Origin: Draconibacterium sediminis
GTDB taxonomy: Bacteria > Bacteroidota > Bacteroidia > Bacteroidales > Prolixibacteraceae
Length of the DNA: 64,000 nt
Assembly: GCF_000949475.1 (NCBI RefSeq)
Contig: NZ_JRHC01000007.1
Location: 124,001 to 188,000, forward strand
Direction: 5' to 3'
The notes below the pieces were generated by a model. That model saw nothing but the letters and a program-made list of their open reading frames with translations, had not been told where the DNA came from and searched no databases. Positions 33,257-41,501 of the stretch are shown here, piece after piece; position 1 is the first letter of the stretch; every line of letters begins with the position of its first letter. A program made the translations under genes and the position numbers.

Positions 33257-34282
33257 ATGTTTAAAGGATTTGCAAGCGATAATAATTCAGGCGTTCATCC
33301 GTCCATTTTAAGGGCTATGGAAGATGCCAACCACGGACACGTTGTGGGTTATGGCAACGACCCGTTTACGGCTAAAGCCATCGACATTTTTAAAGAGAAG
33401 TTTGGTGCCGCCACCGAGGTATTTTTTGTTTTTAACGGCACCGGCGCCAATGTGCTGAGTTTATCAACGCTTACCCAAAGTTTTAACTCGGTAATTTGCG
33501 CCGAAACCGCGCATATTCAGGAAGACGAATGTGGAGCACCTGAGAAATTTACCGGCTGCAAACTCATTCCTGTAGAGCCGGTGAACGGAAAAGTTACTTC
33601 CGAAGCAGTATTGCCACATTTAAAAGGTTTTGATTTTGAACATCACTCGCAACCCAAGGTAATTTCTATTTCGCAAGTTACTGAGATGGGAACGGTGTAC
33701 TCGCCCGGTGAAATAAAAACACTGGCCGATCTGGCGCATAAACACCAAATGTATTTGCACATGGACGGTGCCCGGATTTCCAATGCTGCCATTGCGCTCG
33801 ACATGGATTTTCGTGAGTTTACAGTAGATTGTGGTGTTGATGTTCTGTCGTTTGGAGGCACAAAAAACGGAATGATGATGGGTGAAGCAGTTTTGTTTTT
33901 TAATCCGGATTTGACAAAACAAACCAAATATCTTCGCAAACAAAGTATGCAGCTGTACTCGAAAATGCGTTATGTGGGTGCACAGTTTATTGTCTACCTC
34001 GAGAACGATCTTTGGAAAGAAACAGCATCGCATTCCAATAAAATGGCCAAATTGCTGGAAGCTGAAGTGGCCAAAATTCCGCAGATAAAAATTACTCAAC
34101 CGGTTTCGGCAAATGGTGTTTTTGCTATCGTTCCAAAAGAAATTATCGAGCCACTGCGCGAACGGTTCTTTTTTTATACGTGGGACGAAATAAACTCGGA
34201 AGTGCGCTGGATGACTTCGTTTGACACCACCGAAGATGAAATTTATGCGTTTGTGGAATTGATTAAGGAGTTGCTGAATTAA
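33257..34282 (+). CDS. ltaE: Low-specificity L-threonine aldolase family enzyme
   Basis: A 341-residue PLP enzyme. Key features are FASDNNSGVHPSILRAM, VFNGTGANVLSL, SQVTEMGTVYSPGEIK, LHMDGARISNAA (PLP-ring Asp) and the Lys in FGGTKNGMMMGEA that forms the Schiff base. It cleaves threonine or allo-threonine to glycine and acetaldehyde. It is cytosolic and single; a repetitive hairpin (34302-34346) separates it from the rhomboid gene. Confidence 0.87.
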   Translation: MFKGFASDNNSGVHPSILRAMEDANHGHVVGYGNDPFTAKAIDIFKEKFGAATEVFFVFNGTGANVLSLSTLTQSFNSVICAETAHIQEDECGAPEKFTGCKLIPVEPVNGKVTSEAVLPHLKGFDFEHHSQPKVISISQVTEMGTVYSPGEIKTLADLAHKHQMYLHMDGARISNAAIALDMDFREFTVDCGVDVLSFGGTKNGMMMGEAVLFFNPDLTKQTKYLRKQSMQLYSKMRYVGAQFIVYLENDLWKETASHSNKMAKLLEAEVAKIPQIKITQPVSANGVFAIVPKEIIEPLRERFFFYTWDEINSEVRWMTSFDTTEDEIYAFVELIKELLN

Positions 34283-34301
34283 TTTCGTTATTACAATGAG
34301 G

Positions 34302-34346
34302 CTTCGACTCCACTCGGCCTGATCGTCATCCTGCGCGGAGTCGAAG
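34302..34346. repeat. Dispersed-type hairpin repeat
   Basis: Perfect 10-bp arms CTTCGACTCC and GGAGTCGAAG enclose 25 nt that include GTCATCCTG. It has the look of a genome-dispersed palindromic repeat rather than a terminator, since no T tract follows. Confidence 0.55.
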
Positions 34347-34383
34347 TGTGTATTACAAGAAATATTTTAAAGTAAACACTTAT

Positions 34384-35115
34384 ATGCCACTATTCAGATA
34401 CTATCCAAGCAACCCGAAAAACCTGGATCCGGAGATGGAAAAGAAGATCTTTTTCCATAGCCTGCTGTTTCCGGCGCTGTTTGTATTGTTGTTATGGATA
34501 GTTAAAATAGTAGAACTAAGCTCAGGATTGAGTTTTGTGGAATTTGGTATTTTCCCGCGGCACATAAACGGGCTGCAGGGAATTCTCTTCTCCCCTTTTA
34601 TTCATTCCGATTTCAGCCACTTAATTTCCAATTCGCTGCCCTTTTTTATACTGGGTTTTATGCTCATTTACTTTTATCGCCGTATTTCGTACCGCATCTT
34701 TTTTCTGCTGTATATTTTATCGGGTATCAGCACCTGGTTTATGGGCCGCGAAGCCTGGCACATCGGCGCCAGCGGTGTTGTTTATGCGCTGGCAGCCTTT
34801 CATTTTGTTAGCGGAATTATTCGCTCCGATGTGCGTTTGCTTACGCTTTCGGCAATTGTGGTTTTTCTTTATGGCGGACTTGTTTGGGGATTGTTGCCCA
34901 TTCGCCCCGAAATTTCGTGGGAAGGCCATTTATCGGGAGCTATATTTGGTGTGGCATTGGCCTTTTATTACCGCAAATACATCGTTCGCCGTGAAAAATT
35001 CGATTGGGAAGACGAGCCCGACGAGGATGAGGAAAATGATGACGATACAATAACATTTTCAAACAAAGAATTTTCCGACAGCTCTAAGAATGACTCAACA
35101 AATTCCACATTGTAA
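34384..35115 (+). CDS. Rhomboid-family intramembrane serine protease
   Basis: A 243-residue protein (ATG 34384 chosen; GTG 34348 would read through the end of the hairpin repeat region). Six or so membrane helices. The catalytic Ser lies in HIGASGVVYALAAF (GxSG) and the His in SWEGHLSGAIFGVALA; HSDFSHLISNSLPFF supplies the oxyanion-loop Asn region. It ends in an acidic cytosolic tail (DEDEENDDDTI). It cleaves membrane proteins within the bilayer; the substrate is unknown. Confidence 0.9.
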   Translation: MPLFRYYPSNPKNLDPEMEKKIFFHSLLFPALFVLLLWIVKIVELSSGLSFVEFGIFPRHINGLQGILFSPFIHSDFSHLISNSLPFFILGFMLIYFYRRISYRIFFLLYILSGISTWFMGREAWHIGASGVVYALAAFHFVSGIIRSDVRLLTLSAIVVFLYGGLVWGLLPIRPEISWEGHLSGAIFGVALAFYYRKYIVRREKFDWEDEPDEDEENDDDTITFSNKEFSDSSKNDSTNSTL

Positions 35116-35117
35116 TC

Positions 35118-35141
35118 GACTTCGCGACTTCGGCTTCCGAT
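35118..35141. repeat. Short 8-nt repeat array
   Basis: Three octads, GACTTCGC, GACTTCGG and CTTCCGAT, directly after the rhomboid stop codon. Composition is similar to the 7-nt array at 38803. Confidence 0.45.
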
Positions 35142-35217
35142 ATATTCAATAAATAAAAAAGTATATTTGCCTCCTTCAGATTCCCATCGGGATTGAACAA
35201 ACAGATTTGCATGTAAT

Positions 35218-36513
35218 ATGAAAGGCGAAAAAATACATTGGAAAATAGTATGGGTTTTAACGATTTTGCTTTTCATTTCAGCTATTGCCAGTGCGCAGAG
35301 TTTAGGTACCTCAACCGAAGGAAGTACGGCAATCACACTACGGGAAAACAACAGTGATCCTTCTGAATTATTCGACTCCCTGTTTTTTTCAACGCCCATT
35401 ATACACCGCCTCGGAGTCGAAATACGGCCCGGTTATATTTTGCCAACCAATCCGTATTTTAAAGGAGAGAATAGCACATCACAGCCCGTCCGCTCGTCTT
35501 TTTCAACACATCTAAAATATTCTTTCCGCTTTTTCCCGAATACCCTGGCCGATAAAATTTATGCCAAACCATACCAGGGAATTGGACTGGTGGCTTACAA
35601 TTTAAGTCATAGTCAGGAACTGGGAACCCCATTTGTATTTTACCTGTTTCAGGGGGCGCAAATAAGCCAGATCAACCCAAAACTATCGTTAAATTACGAG
35701 TGGAACTTTGGATTATCTTTGGGATGGAAACCTTACAATCGTGAAACAAACCCAGGCAATACGGTAATCGGTTCGAAAGCAAATGCCTACATCAACACCA
35801 ACTTTTATTTTAGCTGGTTGCTTTCCGAGCGCTTGAATTTTGATACCGGTTTATCGATCACCCATTTTTCAAACGGCAATACCAAGTTCCCCAATGCCGG
35901 GCTTAATACGCTTGCCTTAAAAGCCGGAGTACTGTATAGTTTCGCGCGCAAAAGTGAGCCGCAAATTCGCCCGTCGGACTTATTTATTCCGACATTTAAA
36001 CGGCACATCAGCTACGACTTGGTTATGTTTGGCTCGTGGCGACGTACCGGCGTTGATTTTCTGGATGCGCAAGTTGCATCGCCCGTGGCTTACCCGGTAA
36101 TGGGATTTTGTTTTGCGCCCATGTATAATTTTGGCTATAAACTTCGCCTTGGGGTATCGCTCGACGGATTTTACGACGGAAGCGCCAATGTTTACACCCA
36201 GGATTACATTGCAGGTACCGAACAGGAGTTTTTTAAACCGCCACTCGATGAGCAACTGGCTTTGGGAATATCGGGCCGTGCCGAATATGTTATGCCCTAT
36301 TTTACCGTTGGACTGGGCGTGGGTAAAAGTTTCCTGTACAGCAAAGGCGATTTAAAAGCTTTTTACCAGATTATAGCACTGAAAACAGAAATTACCCGCA
36401 ACTCGTTTGTGCATATTGGCTACAGCATTAAAGATTTTCATATGCCAAATTTTCTGATGATTGGTCTTGGTTTCCGATTTAACAACCAATATCCTTCTTT
36501 TTACCGCAAATAG
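35218..36513 (+). CDS. Acyloxyacyl hydrolase / lipid A deacylase (PagL-like) outer membrane protein
   Basis: A 431-residue protein. A signal peptide (WVLTILLFISAIASAQ) is followed by a beta-barrel-like sequence with alternating hydrophobic residues. The motif LSITHFSNGNTKFPNAGLNTL carries the His-x-Ser pair expected at the PagL active site. PagL-type enzymes remove the 3-linked acyl chain of lipid A. The protein is much longer than Pseudomonas PagL (about 170 residues), with an extra C-terminal barrel-like half, as is common in Bacteroidota. Confidence 0.75.
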   Translation: MKGEKIHWKIVWVLTILLFISAIASAQSLGTSTEGSTAITLRENNSDPSELFDSLFFSTPIIHRLGVEIRPGYILPTNPYFKGENSTSQPVRSSFSTHLKYSFRFFPNTLADKIYAKPYQGIGLVAYNLSHSQELGTPFVFYLFQGAQISQINPKLSLNYEWNFGLSLGWKPYNRETNPGNTVIGSKANAYINTNFYFSWLLSERLNFDTGLSITHFSNGNTKFPNAGLNTLALKAGVLYSFARKSEPQIRPSDLFIPTFKRHISYDLVMFGSWRRTGVDFLDAQVASPVAYPVMGFCFAPMYNFGYKLRLGVSLDGFYDGSANVYTQDYIAGTEQEFFKPPLDEQLALGISGRAEYVMPYFTVGLGVGKSFLYSKGDLKAFYQIIALKTEITRNSFVHIGYSIKDFHMPNFLMIGLGFRFNNQYPSFYRK

Positions 36514-36671
36514 TACGTGTAGCCTTACAAAGTGAGTGACATTGCCGACGGAATAAAAAACTGCGGCCGCTAGGTTTTCTGGAAAAACAAAGCACGACTG
36601 AAAAACTACCGTAATATATATAAGAATACTTTTGAAGGCTGCGGAAGACGTTTAACACCTCCGAACACACA

Positions 36672-36705
36672 AAGGATGTCATCTTTTCGGAAAGATGATA
36701 TCCTT
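36672..36705. repeat. Solo REP-like palindrome
   Basis: The left arm AAGGATGTCATCTTTT is identical to those flanking the RAYT gene 31 kb away. The right arm is GAAAGATGATATCCTT: both differences from perfect symmetry replace a Watson-Crick pair with a G-T/G-U wobble, so an RNA hairpin from the plus strand is kept. The centre is CG. Confidence 0.85.
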
Positions 36706-36757
36706 CTATTACAACCATGCCTTTTCGCTCTGCCCATCTCTACCTGCGCAAATCTGC

Positions 36758-36871
36758 TCAATCAAGGTCATCAGCATTCACTTCCTTCACATTAAAATAA
36801 TACCGGTGAAACAACAAATTATAGCCTGCATTCACCTTGTTCTGCCTGCTATTCTGTTGTATTATCGGCAT
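36758..36871 (-). CDS. Possible small ORF or gene remnant
   Basis: ATG 36871 to TGA 36758 encodes 37 residues; the middle (YNLLFHRYYFNVKEVNADD) has protein-like composition and the frame stays open about 17 codons upstream of the ATG. I recognise no family and see no promoter or ribosome site. It may be a decayed gene end or chance. Confidence 0.18.
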   Translation of the reverse strand: MPIIQQNSRQNKVNAGYNLLFHRYYFNVKEVNADDLD

Positions 36872-36973
36872 TAACAATTGTAGTCTTCTAAATTTCGTAC
36901 GGCATTTAAAAGAACAATTGATTTAACTTTCTGCAATTGCTTTCTTTTCTGTGCAGGGATTCAAAAAAAGATG

Positions 36974-36981
36974 TAATTTTG
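36974..36981 (+). promoter_or_regulatory. -7 element for the nusB operon
   Basis: TAATTTTG lies 28 nt before the nusB ATG. An upstream TTCTG about 22 nt away is a weak -33 candidate. Confidence 0.55.
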
Positions 36982-37009
36982 CATCGAAATTATACGAAGT
37001 TCATTAAAA

Positions 37010-37957
37010 ATGATTAGCAGAAGGATTATCCGCACAAAGGTCTTACAAGTATTGTACGCCTACTACTCCACCGACGAGAAATCGATCAACAACACAGAGA
37101 AAGAATTGTTCTTTTGTATCCACAAAGCTTACGACCTTTACCACTACCTGCTGGCGCTGGTACCCGAAATTGCAGACTATGCAGAGGGCCGTATCGAAAT
37201 CAGAAGAAATAAACATCAGCCAACCCACGAAGATCTGAATCCGAACACCAAGTTTATAACCAACCAGGTTATCGATCAGTTGCGTAAAAACAACAAACTG
37301 AACACCTACCTGGATCAGAAAAAACTGAGTTGGAAAGATCATCCTGAACTCATCAAGGAATTGTACCTGATGATGATCGAATCGGATATGTACCAGGAGT
37401 ATATGGCCGACAAAAACCGCTCGTACATGGACGACCGCAAATTTATTGAGAAACTTTTTAATAAGATTATCCTTATTTCGGAAGACCTGTACATGGTGCT
37501 TGAAGAGCAAAGTATTTACTGGAACGACGATGTAGAATTTGTGATTTCGATGATCGCTAAAACTTTGCGTCGTTTTAACGAACTTTCAGATTCGGATCAG
37601 TCGCTGATGCCAATGTATAAAGACCAGGAAGACCGCGATTTTACTAAAGATCTTTTGCGTAAGTCCATCATTAATCACAACGAATTACGTGAGTTGATTA
37701 AGGAACACTCGCGCAACTGGGATGTGGAACGCATTGCTTTTATGGACATTTTAATTATGCAACTGGCCATTACCGAGTTCCTGTATTTCCCCACTATTCC
37801 TACAAAAGTGACCTTGAATGAATACATCGAGCTATCGAAGTTTTACAGCACCGAAAAGAGCCGTAATTTTATTAACGGTATTTTGGATAAAACGCTGAAA
37901 GACTTAAAAAGCACCGAAAAAATCAGTAAACAAGGACGCGGATTGATTGGCGAATAA
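37010..37957 (+). CDS. nusB: Transcription antitermination factor NusB (long form)
   Basis: A 315-residue protein. MISRRIIRTKVLQVLYAYYST at the start and the C-terminal part (about residues 190-305) with NWDVERIAFMDILIMQLAITEFLYFPTIPTKVTLNEYIELSKFYSTEKSRNFINGILDKTL form the NusB fold. The middle 100 residues are a helical insertion typical of Bacteroidota NusB. It assists rRNA antitermination and ribosome assembly. It overlaps the next gene by one base (TAATG). Confidence 0.92.
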   Translation: MISRRIIRTKVLQVLYAYYSTDEKSINNTEKELFFCIHKAYDLYHYLLALVPEIADYAEGRIEIRRNKHQPTHEDLNPNTKFITNQVIDQLRKNNKLNTYLDQKKLSWKDHPELIKELYLMMIESDMYQEYMADKNRSYMDDRKFIEKLFNKIILISEDLYMVLEEQSIYWNDDVEFVISMIAKTLRRFNELSDSDQSLMPMYKDQEDRDFTKDLLRKSIINHNELRELIKEHSRNWDVERIAFMDILIMQLAITEFLYFPTIPTKVTLNEYIELSKFYSTEKSRNFINGILDKTLKDLKSTEKISKQGRGLIGE

Positions 37958-38388
37958 TGTACAAACTGGCATTCATATTTTTGATGATTGTATTGGTTTC
38001 GTGCGAAGCCAGCAAAAGCAACAGTAACGATCAAAAACAAACAACTGAAAAATTGGCACTAACCGAAATTTCAATTGATGAAGCCATTCATAATTTTGGG
38101 CAATTAAAAGCCGGCGAAATTGTTTTACACACCTTTGTTTTAACCAACACCGGCAATAACGATTTTGTAATCGAGAGCCTTGAAACCGACTGTGGCTGCG
38201 TAACCACACACTTTAACAGGCAGCCCGTAAAACCCGGAGAAAACGCTTTAATTGAAGTTGAATTTAACACTGCCGGATTGGTTGGAAGAGAATACAAAAC
38301 AATTGAAGTACTTGGAAATAGCAAAGAATTAAAACATTTAGCTATTTTTGCCCAGGTTGAGAACGAACTTATTGATATTAAATATTAA
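37957..38388 (+). CDS. DUF1573 lipoprotein
   Basis: A 143-residue protein with a lipobox (IVLVSC, Cys16) and one DUF1573 domain, an Ig-like beta-sandwich: AIHNFGQLKAGEIVLHTFVLTNTGNNDFVIESLETDCGCV. The CGC motif and the VKPGENALIEVEFNTAGLVGREYKTIEV strand set are characteristic. The function is unknown; it is envelope-located. It is translationally coupled to nusB and 11 bp before yajC. Confidence 0.85.
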   Translation: MYKLAFIFLMIVLVSCEASKSNSNDQKQTTEKLALTEISIDEAIHNFGQLKAGEIVLHTFVLTNTGNNDFVIESLETDCGCVTTHFNRQPVKPGENALIEVEFNTAGLVGREYKTIEVLGNSKELKHLAIFAQVENELIDIKY

Positions 38389-38399
38389 AAATTATAGAC

Positions 38400-38723
38400 A
38401 TGTTGAATTCGATTTTATTAATGATGCAGCCACAAGATGGTGCTGATGCCAATCCTTTAATGAGCTTTTTGCCATTGTTGCTGATCATCGTAGTATTTTA
38501 CTTTTTTATGATCCGCCCTCAGGTAAAACGCCAGAAAGAAACCCGTAAGTTTCGCGAAAGCTTGCAAAAAGGCGACAAAGTAGTTACCACCGGTGGTATT
38601 TACGGAAAAGTTGTAAAGATTGAAGAAACAGCCATTCAACTGGAAATTGCAAAAGACGTTGTAATTAAAGTTGACAAAAACGGTATTGTAAAAGACTTAA
38701 GCGACGTTCAACCACAAAAGTAA
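38400..38723 (+). CDS. yajC: Preprotein translocase accessory subunit YajC
   Basis: A 107-residue protein with one membrane helix (FLPLLLIIVVFYFFMIRPQ) followed by KRQKETRKFRESLQKGDKVVTTGGIYGKVVKI, the standard YajC signature. It associates with SecDF in the inner membrane. It is the last gene of the nusB operon, followed by a perfect hairpin terminator. Confidence 0.94.
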   Translation: MLNSILLMMQPQDGADANPLMSFLPLLLIIVVFYFFMIRPQVKRQKETRKFRESLQKGDKVVTTGGIYGKVVKIEETAIQLEIAKDVVIKVDKNGIVKDLSDVQPQK

Positions 38724-38761
38724 AACAACGCTTTTAAGCTCTCCATAAAGGAGTATACAAT

Positions 38762-38798
38762 AAAAGGCGTGAAAGAATATTCTTTCACGCCTTTTATT
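38762..38798. terminator. Bidirectional terminator between yajC and ychF
   Basis: A perfect palindrome with arms AAAAGGCGTGAAAGAAT and ATTCTTTCACGCCTTTT, followed by T-rich sequence. It ends yajC and probably the leftward ychF. Confidence 0.92.
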
Positions 38799-38802
38799 TT
38801 TC

Positions 38803-38830
38803 TTCCGACTTCGGTCTCCCGACTTCAGAC
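38803..38830. repeat. Heptanucleotide array next to ychF
   Basis: Four units of 7 nt, TTCCGAC, TTCGGTC, TCCCGAC and TTCAGAC, lie between the terminator and the ychF stop codon. Confidence 0.55.
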
Positions 38831-38834
38831 TCTT

Positions 38835-39935
38835 TCATACATTAAACCTGAAGTGCATTATATCGCCATCGTTTACGACATACTCTTTTCCTTCGATCGA
38901 CATTTTACCGGCTTCTTTACAGGCCAGTTCCGATCCTAACGTTACAAAGTCGTTGTATTTAATCACCTCGGCGCGAATAAATCCTTTCTCAAAATCCGAG
39001 TGGATTACTCCCGCAGCCTGTGGTGCTTTACTTCCTTTATGGTAGGTCCATGCACGAACTTCTTTTACTCCTGCGGTAAAATACGTCTCCAGCTGAAGTA
39101 ACTTGTAAGCCGATTTAATCAGTTTGCTAACTCCGGCTTCTTTTAATCCAAGATCATCCAAAAACATTTGGCGCTCTTCAAAATCATCCAACTCGGCAAT
39201 ATCAGCTTCGGTTGCTGCTGCAATCATCAGCATTTCCGAATTCTCGTCTTTTATGGCTTCTTTTACGGCTTCAACGTGGGCATTTCCTTTAACCACGGCA
39301 GGTTCGTCAACATTACAAACATACAGTATCGGTTTGTTGGTCAGCAATTCAAGGCTTTTTACAGCTGCAGCATCCGATGGATCAACCTCAACAGTACGTG
39401 CCGATTTTCCTTCCATCAACACCTCTTTGTATTTTGAAAGAATGCGGAACATACGTTTGGCTTCCGGATCGTTTCCGGTACGGGCCTGTTTTTCAACTTT
39501 GGCAATGCGGCTTTCAACGGTCTCCAGGTCCTTCAGCTGAAGTTCAATATCGATGGTCTCCTTATCGCGCACCGGATCGATAGTTTCATCAACGTGCGTA
39601 ATATTTTCGTTCTCGAAACAACGCAATACGTGAATAATCGCATCGGTTTCGCGAATATTACCCAGGAATTTATTTCCCAAACCTTCTCCTTTACTTGCCC
39701 CGCGAACCAACCCGGCGATATCAACAATTTCAACCGTTGTTGGAACCACACGTTGCGGTTTTACCAATTCCTCTAATTTTGTTAATCTTTCGTCGGGTAC
39801 AGTTATCACCCCTAAATTGGGTTCGATTGTACAAAAAGGAAAATTTGCCGATTGCGCTTTTGCACTCGACAAACAATTAAACAGTGTTGATTTTCCGACG
39901 TTTGGTAAACCAACAATACCACATTTCAAAGCCAT
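38835..39935 (-). CDS. ychF: Redox-regulated P-loop ATPase YchF/OLA1
   Basis: A 366-residue OBG-family protein. G1 is GLPNVGKSTLFNCLS, followed by NFPFCTIEPNLGVI, VDIAGLVRGASKGEGLGNKFL and the altered G4 (NVDE) that gives ATP preference, and a C-terminal TGS domain (TYFTAGVKEVRAWTYHKGSKAPQAAGVIHSD, shown in outline). It binds ribosomes and affects stress responses. A TACCTTTG box on the minus strand (39960-39967) lies 25 nt upstream. Confidence 0.94.
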   Translation of the reverse strand: MALKCGIVGLPNVGKSTLFNCLSSAKAQSANFPFCTIEPNLGVITVPDERLTKLEELVKPQRVVPTTVEIVDIAGLVRGASKGEGLGNKFLGNIRETDAIIHVLRCFENENITHVDETIDPVRDKETIDIELQLKDLETVESRIAKVEKQARTGNDPEAKRMFRILSKYKEVLMEGKSARTVEVDPSDAAAVKSLELLTNKPILYVCNVDEPAVVKGNAHVEAVKEAIKDENSEMLMIAAATEADIAELDDFEERQMFLDDLGLKEAGVSKLIKSAYKLLQLETYFTAGVKEVRAWTYHKGSKAPQAAGVIHSDFEKGFIRAEVIKYNDFVTLGSELACKEAGKMSIEGKEYVVNDGDIMHFRFNV

Positions 39936-39959
39936 TTTACTTATTTAAAAATTGCGGTG

Positions 39960-39967
39960 CAAAGGTA
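39960..39967 (-). promoter_or_regulatory. -7 element for ychF
   Basis: CAAAGGTA on the plus strand reads TACCTTTG toward ychF, a TAnnTTTG match. No good -33 box is seen. Confidence 0.5.
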
Positions 39968-40054
39968 ATTTATTTTTGCTATTTAAAAATTGATGTTTTT
40001 GCATACTTTTTCGTCAATAAAACAGGGCTTATTGTATCTTTCACAAGTTAAATA

Positions 40055-40086
40055 TTGGTTTTTTATAAAATCAGTAACTACATTTG
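40055..40086 (+). promoter_or_regulatory. Predicted promoter of the Nudix-like regulator
   Basis: TTG (40055-40057), a 21-nt spacer and TACATTTG (40079-40086), 17 nt before the ATG at 40103. Confidence 0.6.
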
Positions 40087-40102
40087 TGTAAACTTTTAAC
40101 TT

Positions 40103-40849
40103 ATGATACTACGACATCTTTCTATTGACTGTGTAATTTTTGGCTTTAAAGACAACAAACTGTGTGTACTGCTATGGCAATCGGAGTCTGATGTTGCCAA
40201 ACGTTTTTTTAGCGAAAAAGATAACTATGAGGAGGTTGAAGACCTCTTTACCAAAAACCCAATGCATACCGGGCAAGATTACTGGGCATTAATCGGATCT
40301 CACCTGCCGGAAGATGAAGATATTGATGAATACGCCAAATTTATTTTATCGAAAACTACCGGCCTCGAAAATGTTTACCTCAACCAGGTAAAAACTTTCG
40401 GGAAGTTGGACCGTGTTCCTTTCTCGCGCGTTTTAACTACGGCCTACTATGCCATTATTAACCCGGAATATCACGATTTGCGCCAATCAGAATTGGCCAA
40501 AGTATTAAACTGGTTCGAGATCGACAAACTTCCGAAACTGGTTTTCGACCATAAAGTAATTATTGAAGAAGCATTAAAAAAACTACATTCCGAGGTAAAA
40601 TATCACCCTGTAGGATTCCGAATGCTACCCGATAAATTTACGTTAACAGAACTGCAAACCTTGTACGAAGTTATTCTTGACACCACACTCGATACCCGCA
40701 ATTTCAGGAAGAAAATTCAAAATATGGGGCTGCTAATCGATACCGGCGAAAAACAAACCAACGTTGCACACCGGGCAGCAAAACTTTATTCTTTCGACCT
40801 TGATGTGTACAACAAATTAAGAGAAGAAGGATTAAATTTCAGAATCTGA
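40103..40849 (+). CDS. NrtR/AraR-type regulator with degenerate Nudix domain
   Basis: A 248-residue protein. Residues 1-140 form a Nudix fold (SIDCVIFGFKDNKLCVLLW at the start; YWALIGSHLPEDEDIDEY; FILSKTTGLENVYLNQVKTFG). The Nudix box has lost its REXXEE core (FILSKT instead), so it should bind but not hydrolyse a ligand. Residues 160-240 are a winged helix (FTLTELQTLYEVILDTTLDTRNFRKKIQNMGLL). This architecture belongs to NrtR-like repressors, which in Bacteroidota include sugar regulators such as AraR. No metabolic operon adjoins, so the ligand cannot be guessed. Confidence 0.8.
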   Translation: MILRHLSIDCVIFGFKDNKLCVLLWQSESDVAKRFFSEKDNYEEVEDLFTKNPMHTGQDYWALIGSHLPEDEDIDEYAKFILSKTTGLENVYLNQVKTFGKLDRVPFSRVLTTAYYAIINPEYHDLRQSELAKVLNWFEIDKLPKLVFDHKVIIEEALKKLHSEVKYHPVGFRMLPDKFTLTELQTLYEVILDTTLDTRNFRKKIQNMGLLIDTGEKQTNVAHRAAKLYSFDLDVYNKLREEGLNFRI

Positions 40850-40897
40850 TTTTTTTGTTAAACCTTTGCCGGCAGATAGTGTCTGATTGGTAGCTTC

Positions 40898-41446
40898 ATG
40901 CAAAATACGGATAAAAATATCATTGCCGATTTAAAGGATGTAAACAAGCGCGATCTTGCTTTTCATCAACTCGTTGGTACTTATCAGGAGCGATTGTATT
41001 GGCATATCCGAAAAATTGTAATGAACCATGACGACACCGACGATGTTTTGCAGAATACCTTTTTAAAGGTGTGGCGCAGCATCGATAATTTTCGGGAGGA
41101 ATCGAGCTTGTTTACCTGGTTATATCGTATCGCCACCAACGAATCGATCACGTTTATCAATTCGAAAAAGAAAAAGGGCTTGATGCCGATGAACGATGCC
41201 AGCGAGTTTTTAATGGATAATCTTACTTCCGATCCCTATTTTGAAGGAGATGAAATTCAGCTAAAGCTACAGAAAGCAATTTTACGTTTACCCGAAAAGC
41301 AACGTATAGTGTTTAATATGAAGTATTTTGATGATTTAAAGTACGATGAAATGTCGGAAATCCTCGATACATCGGTTGGAGCGTTAAAAGCATCCTATCA
41401 TCATGCAGCAAAAAAAATTGAAGAATACTTAAAAAGCACGGATTAA
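40898..41446 (+). CDS. RNA polymerase ECF sigma factor
   Basis: A 182-residue sigma-70 family protein. Region 2 (FHQLVGTYQERLYWHIRKIVMNHDDTDDVLQNTFLKVWRSI, in outline) and region 4 (LPEKQRIVFNMKYFDDLKYDEMSEILDTSVGALKASYHHAAKKIEEYL) are complete and separated by a short linker. It heads a three-gene unit with a membrane protein and a Spy-like periplasmic protein, which suggests control of an envelope-stress response. Confidence 0.9.
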   Translation: MQNTDKNIIADLKDVNKRDLAFHQLVGTYQERLYWHIRKIVMNHDDTDDVLQNTFLKVWRSIDNFREESSLFTWLYRIATNESITFINSKKKKGLMPMNDASEFLMDNLTSDPYFEGDEIQLKLQKAILRLPEKQRIVFNMKYFDDLKYDEMSEILDTSVGALKASYHHAAKKIEEYLKSTD

Positions 41447-41501
41447 TAGTTTGTTTTTAAACCTTTTAAATGAGATATAGTCAATAGATAAAAATGCCGC
41501 A

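Larger units (their letters stand above)
36514..37009. other. 496-bp intergenic region before nusB
   Basis: It holds the solo REP-like palindrome (36672-36705), a possible 37-codon ORF on the minus strand (36758-36871) and the nusB -7 box (36974-36981). No other support for a gene is seen; the sequence between is AT-rich without clear repeats. Confidence 0.55.
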
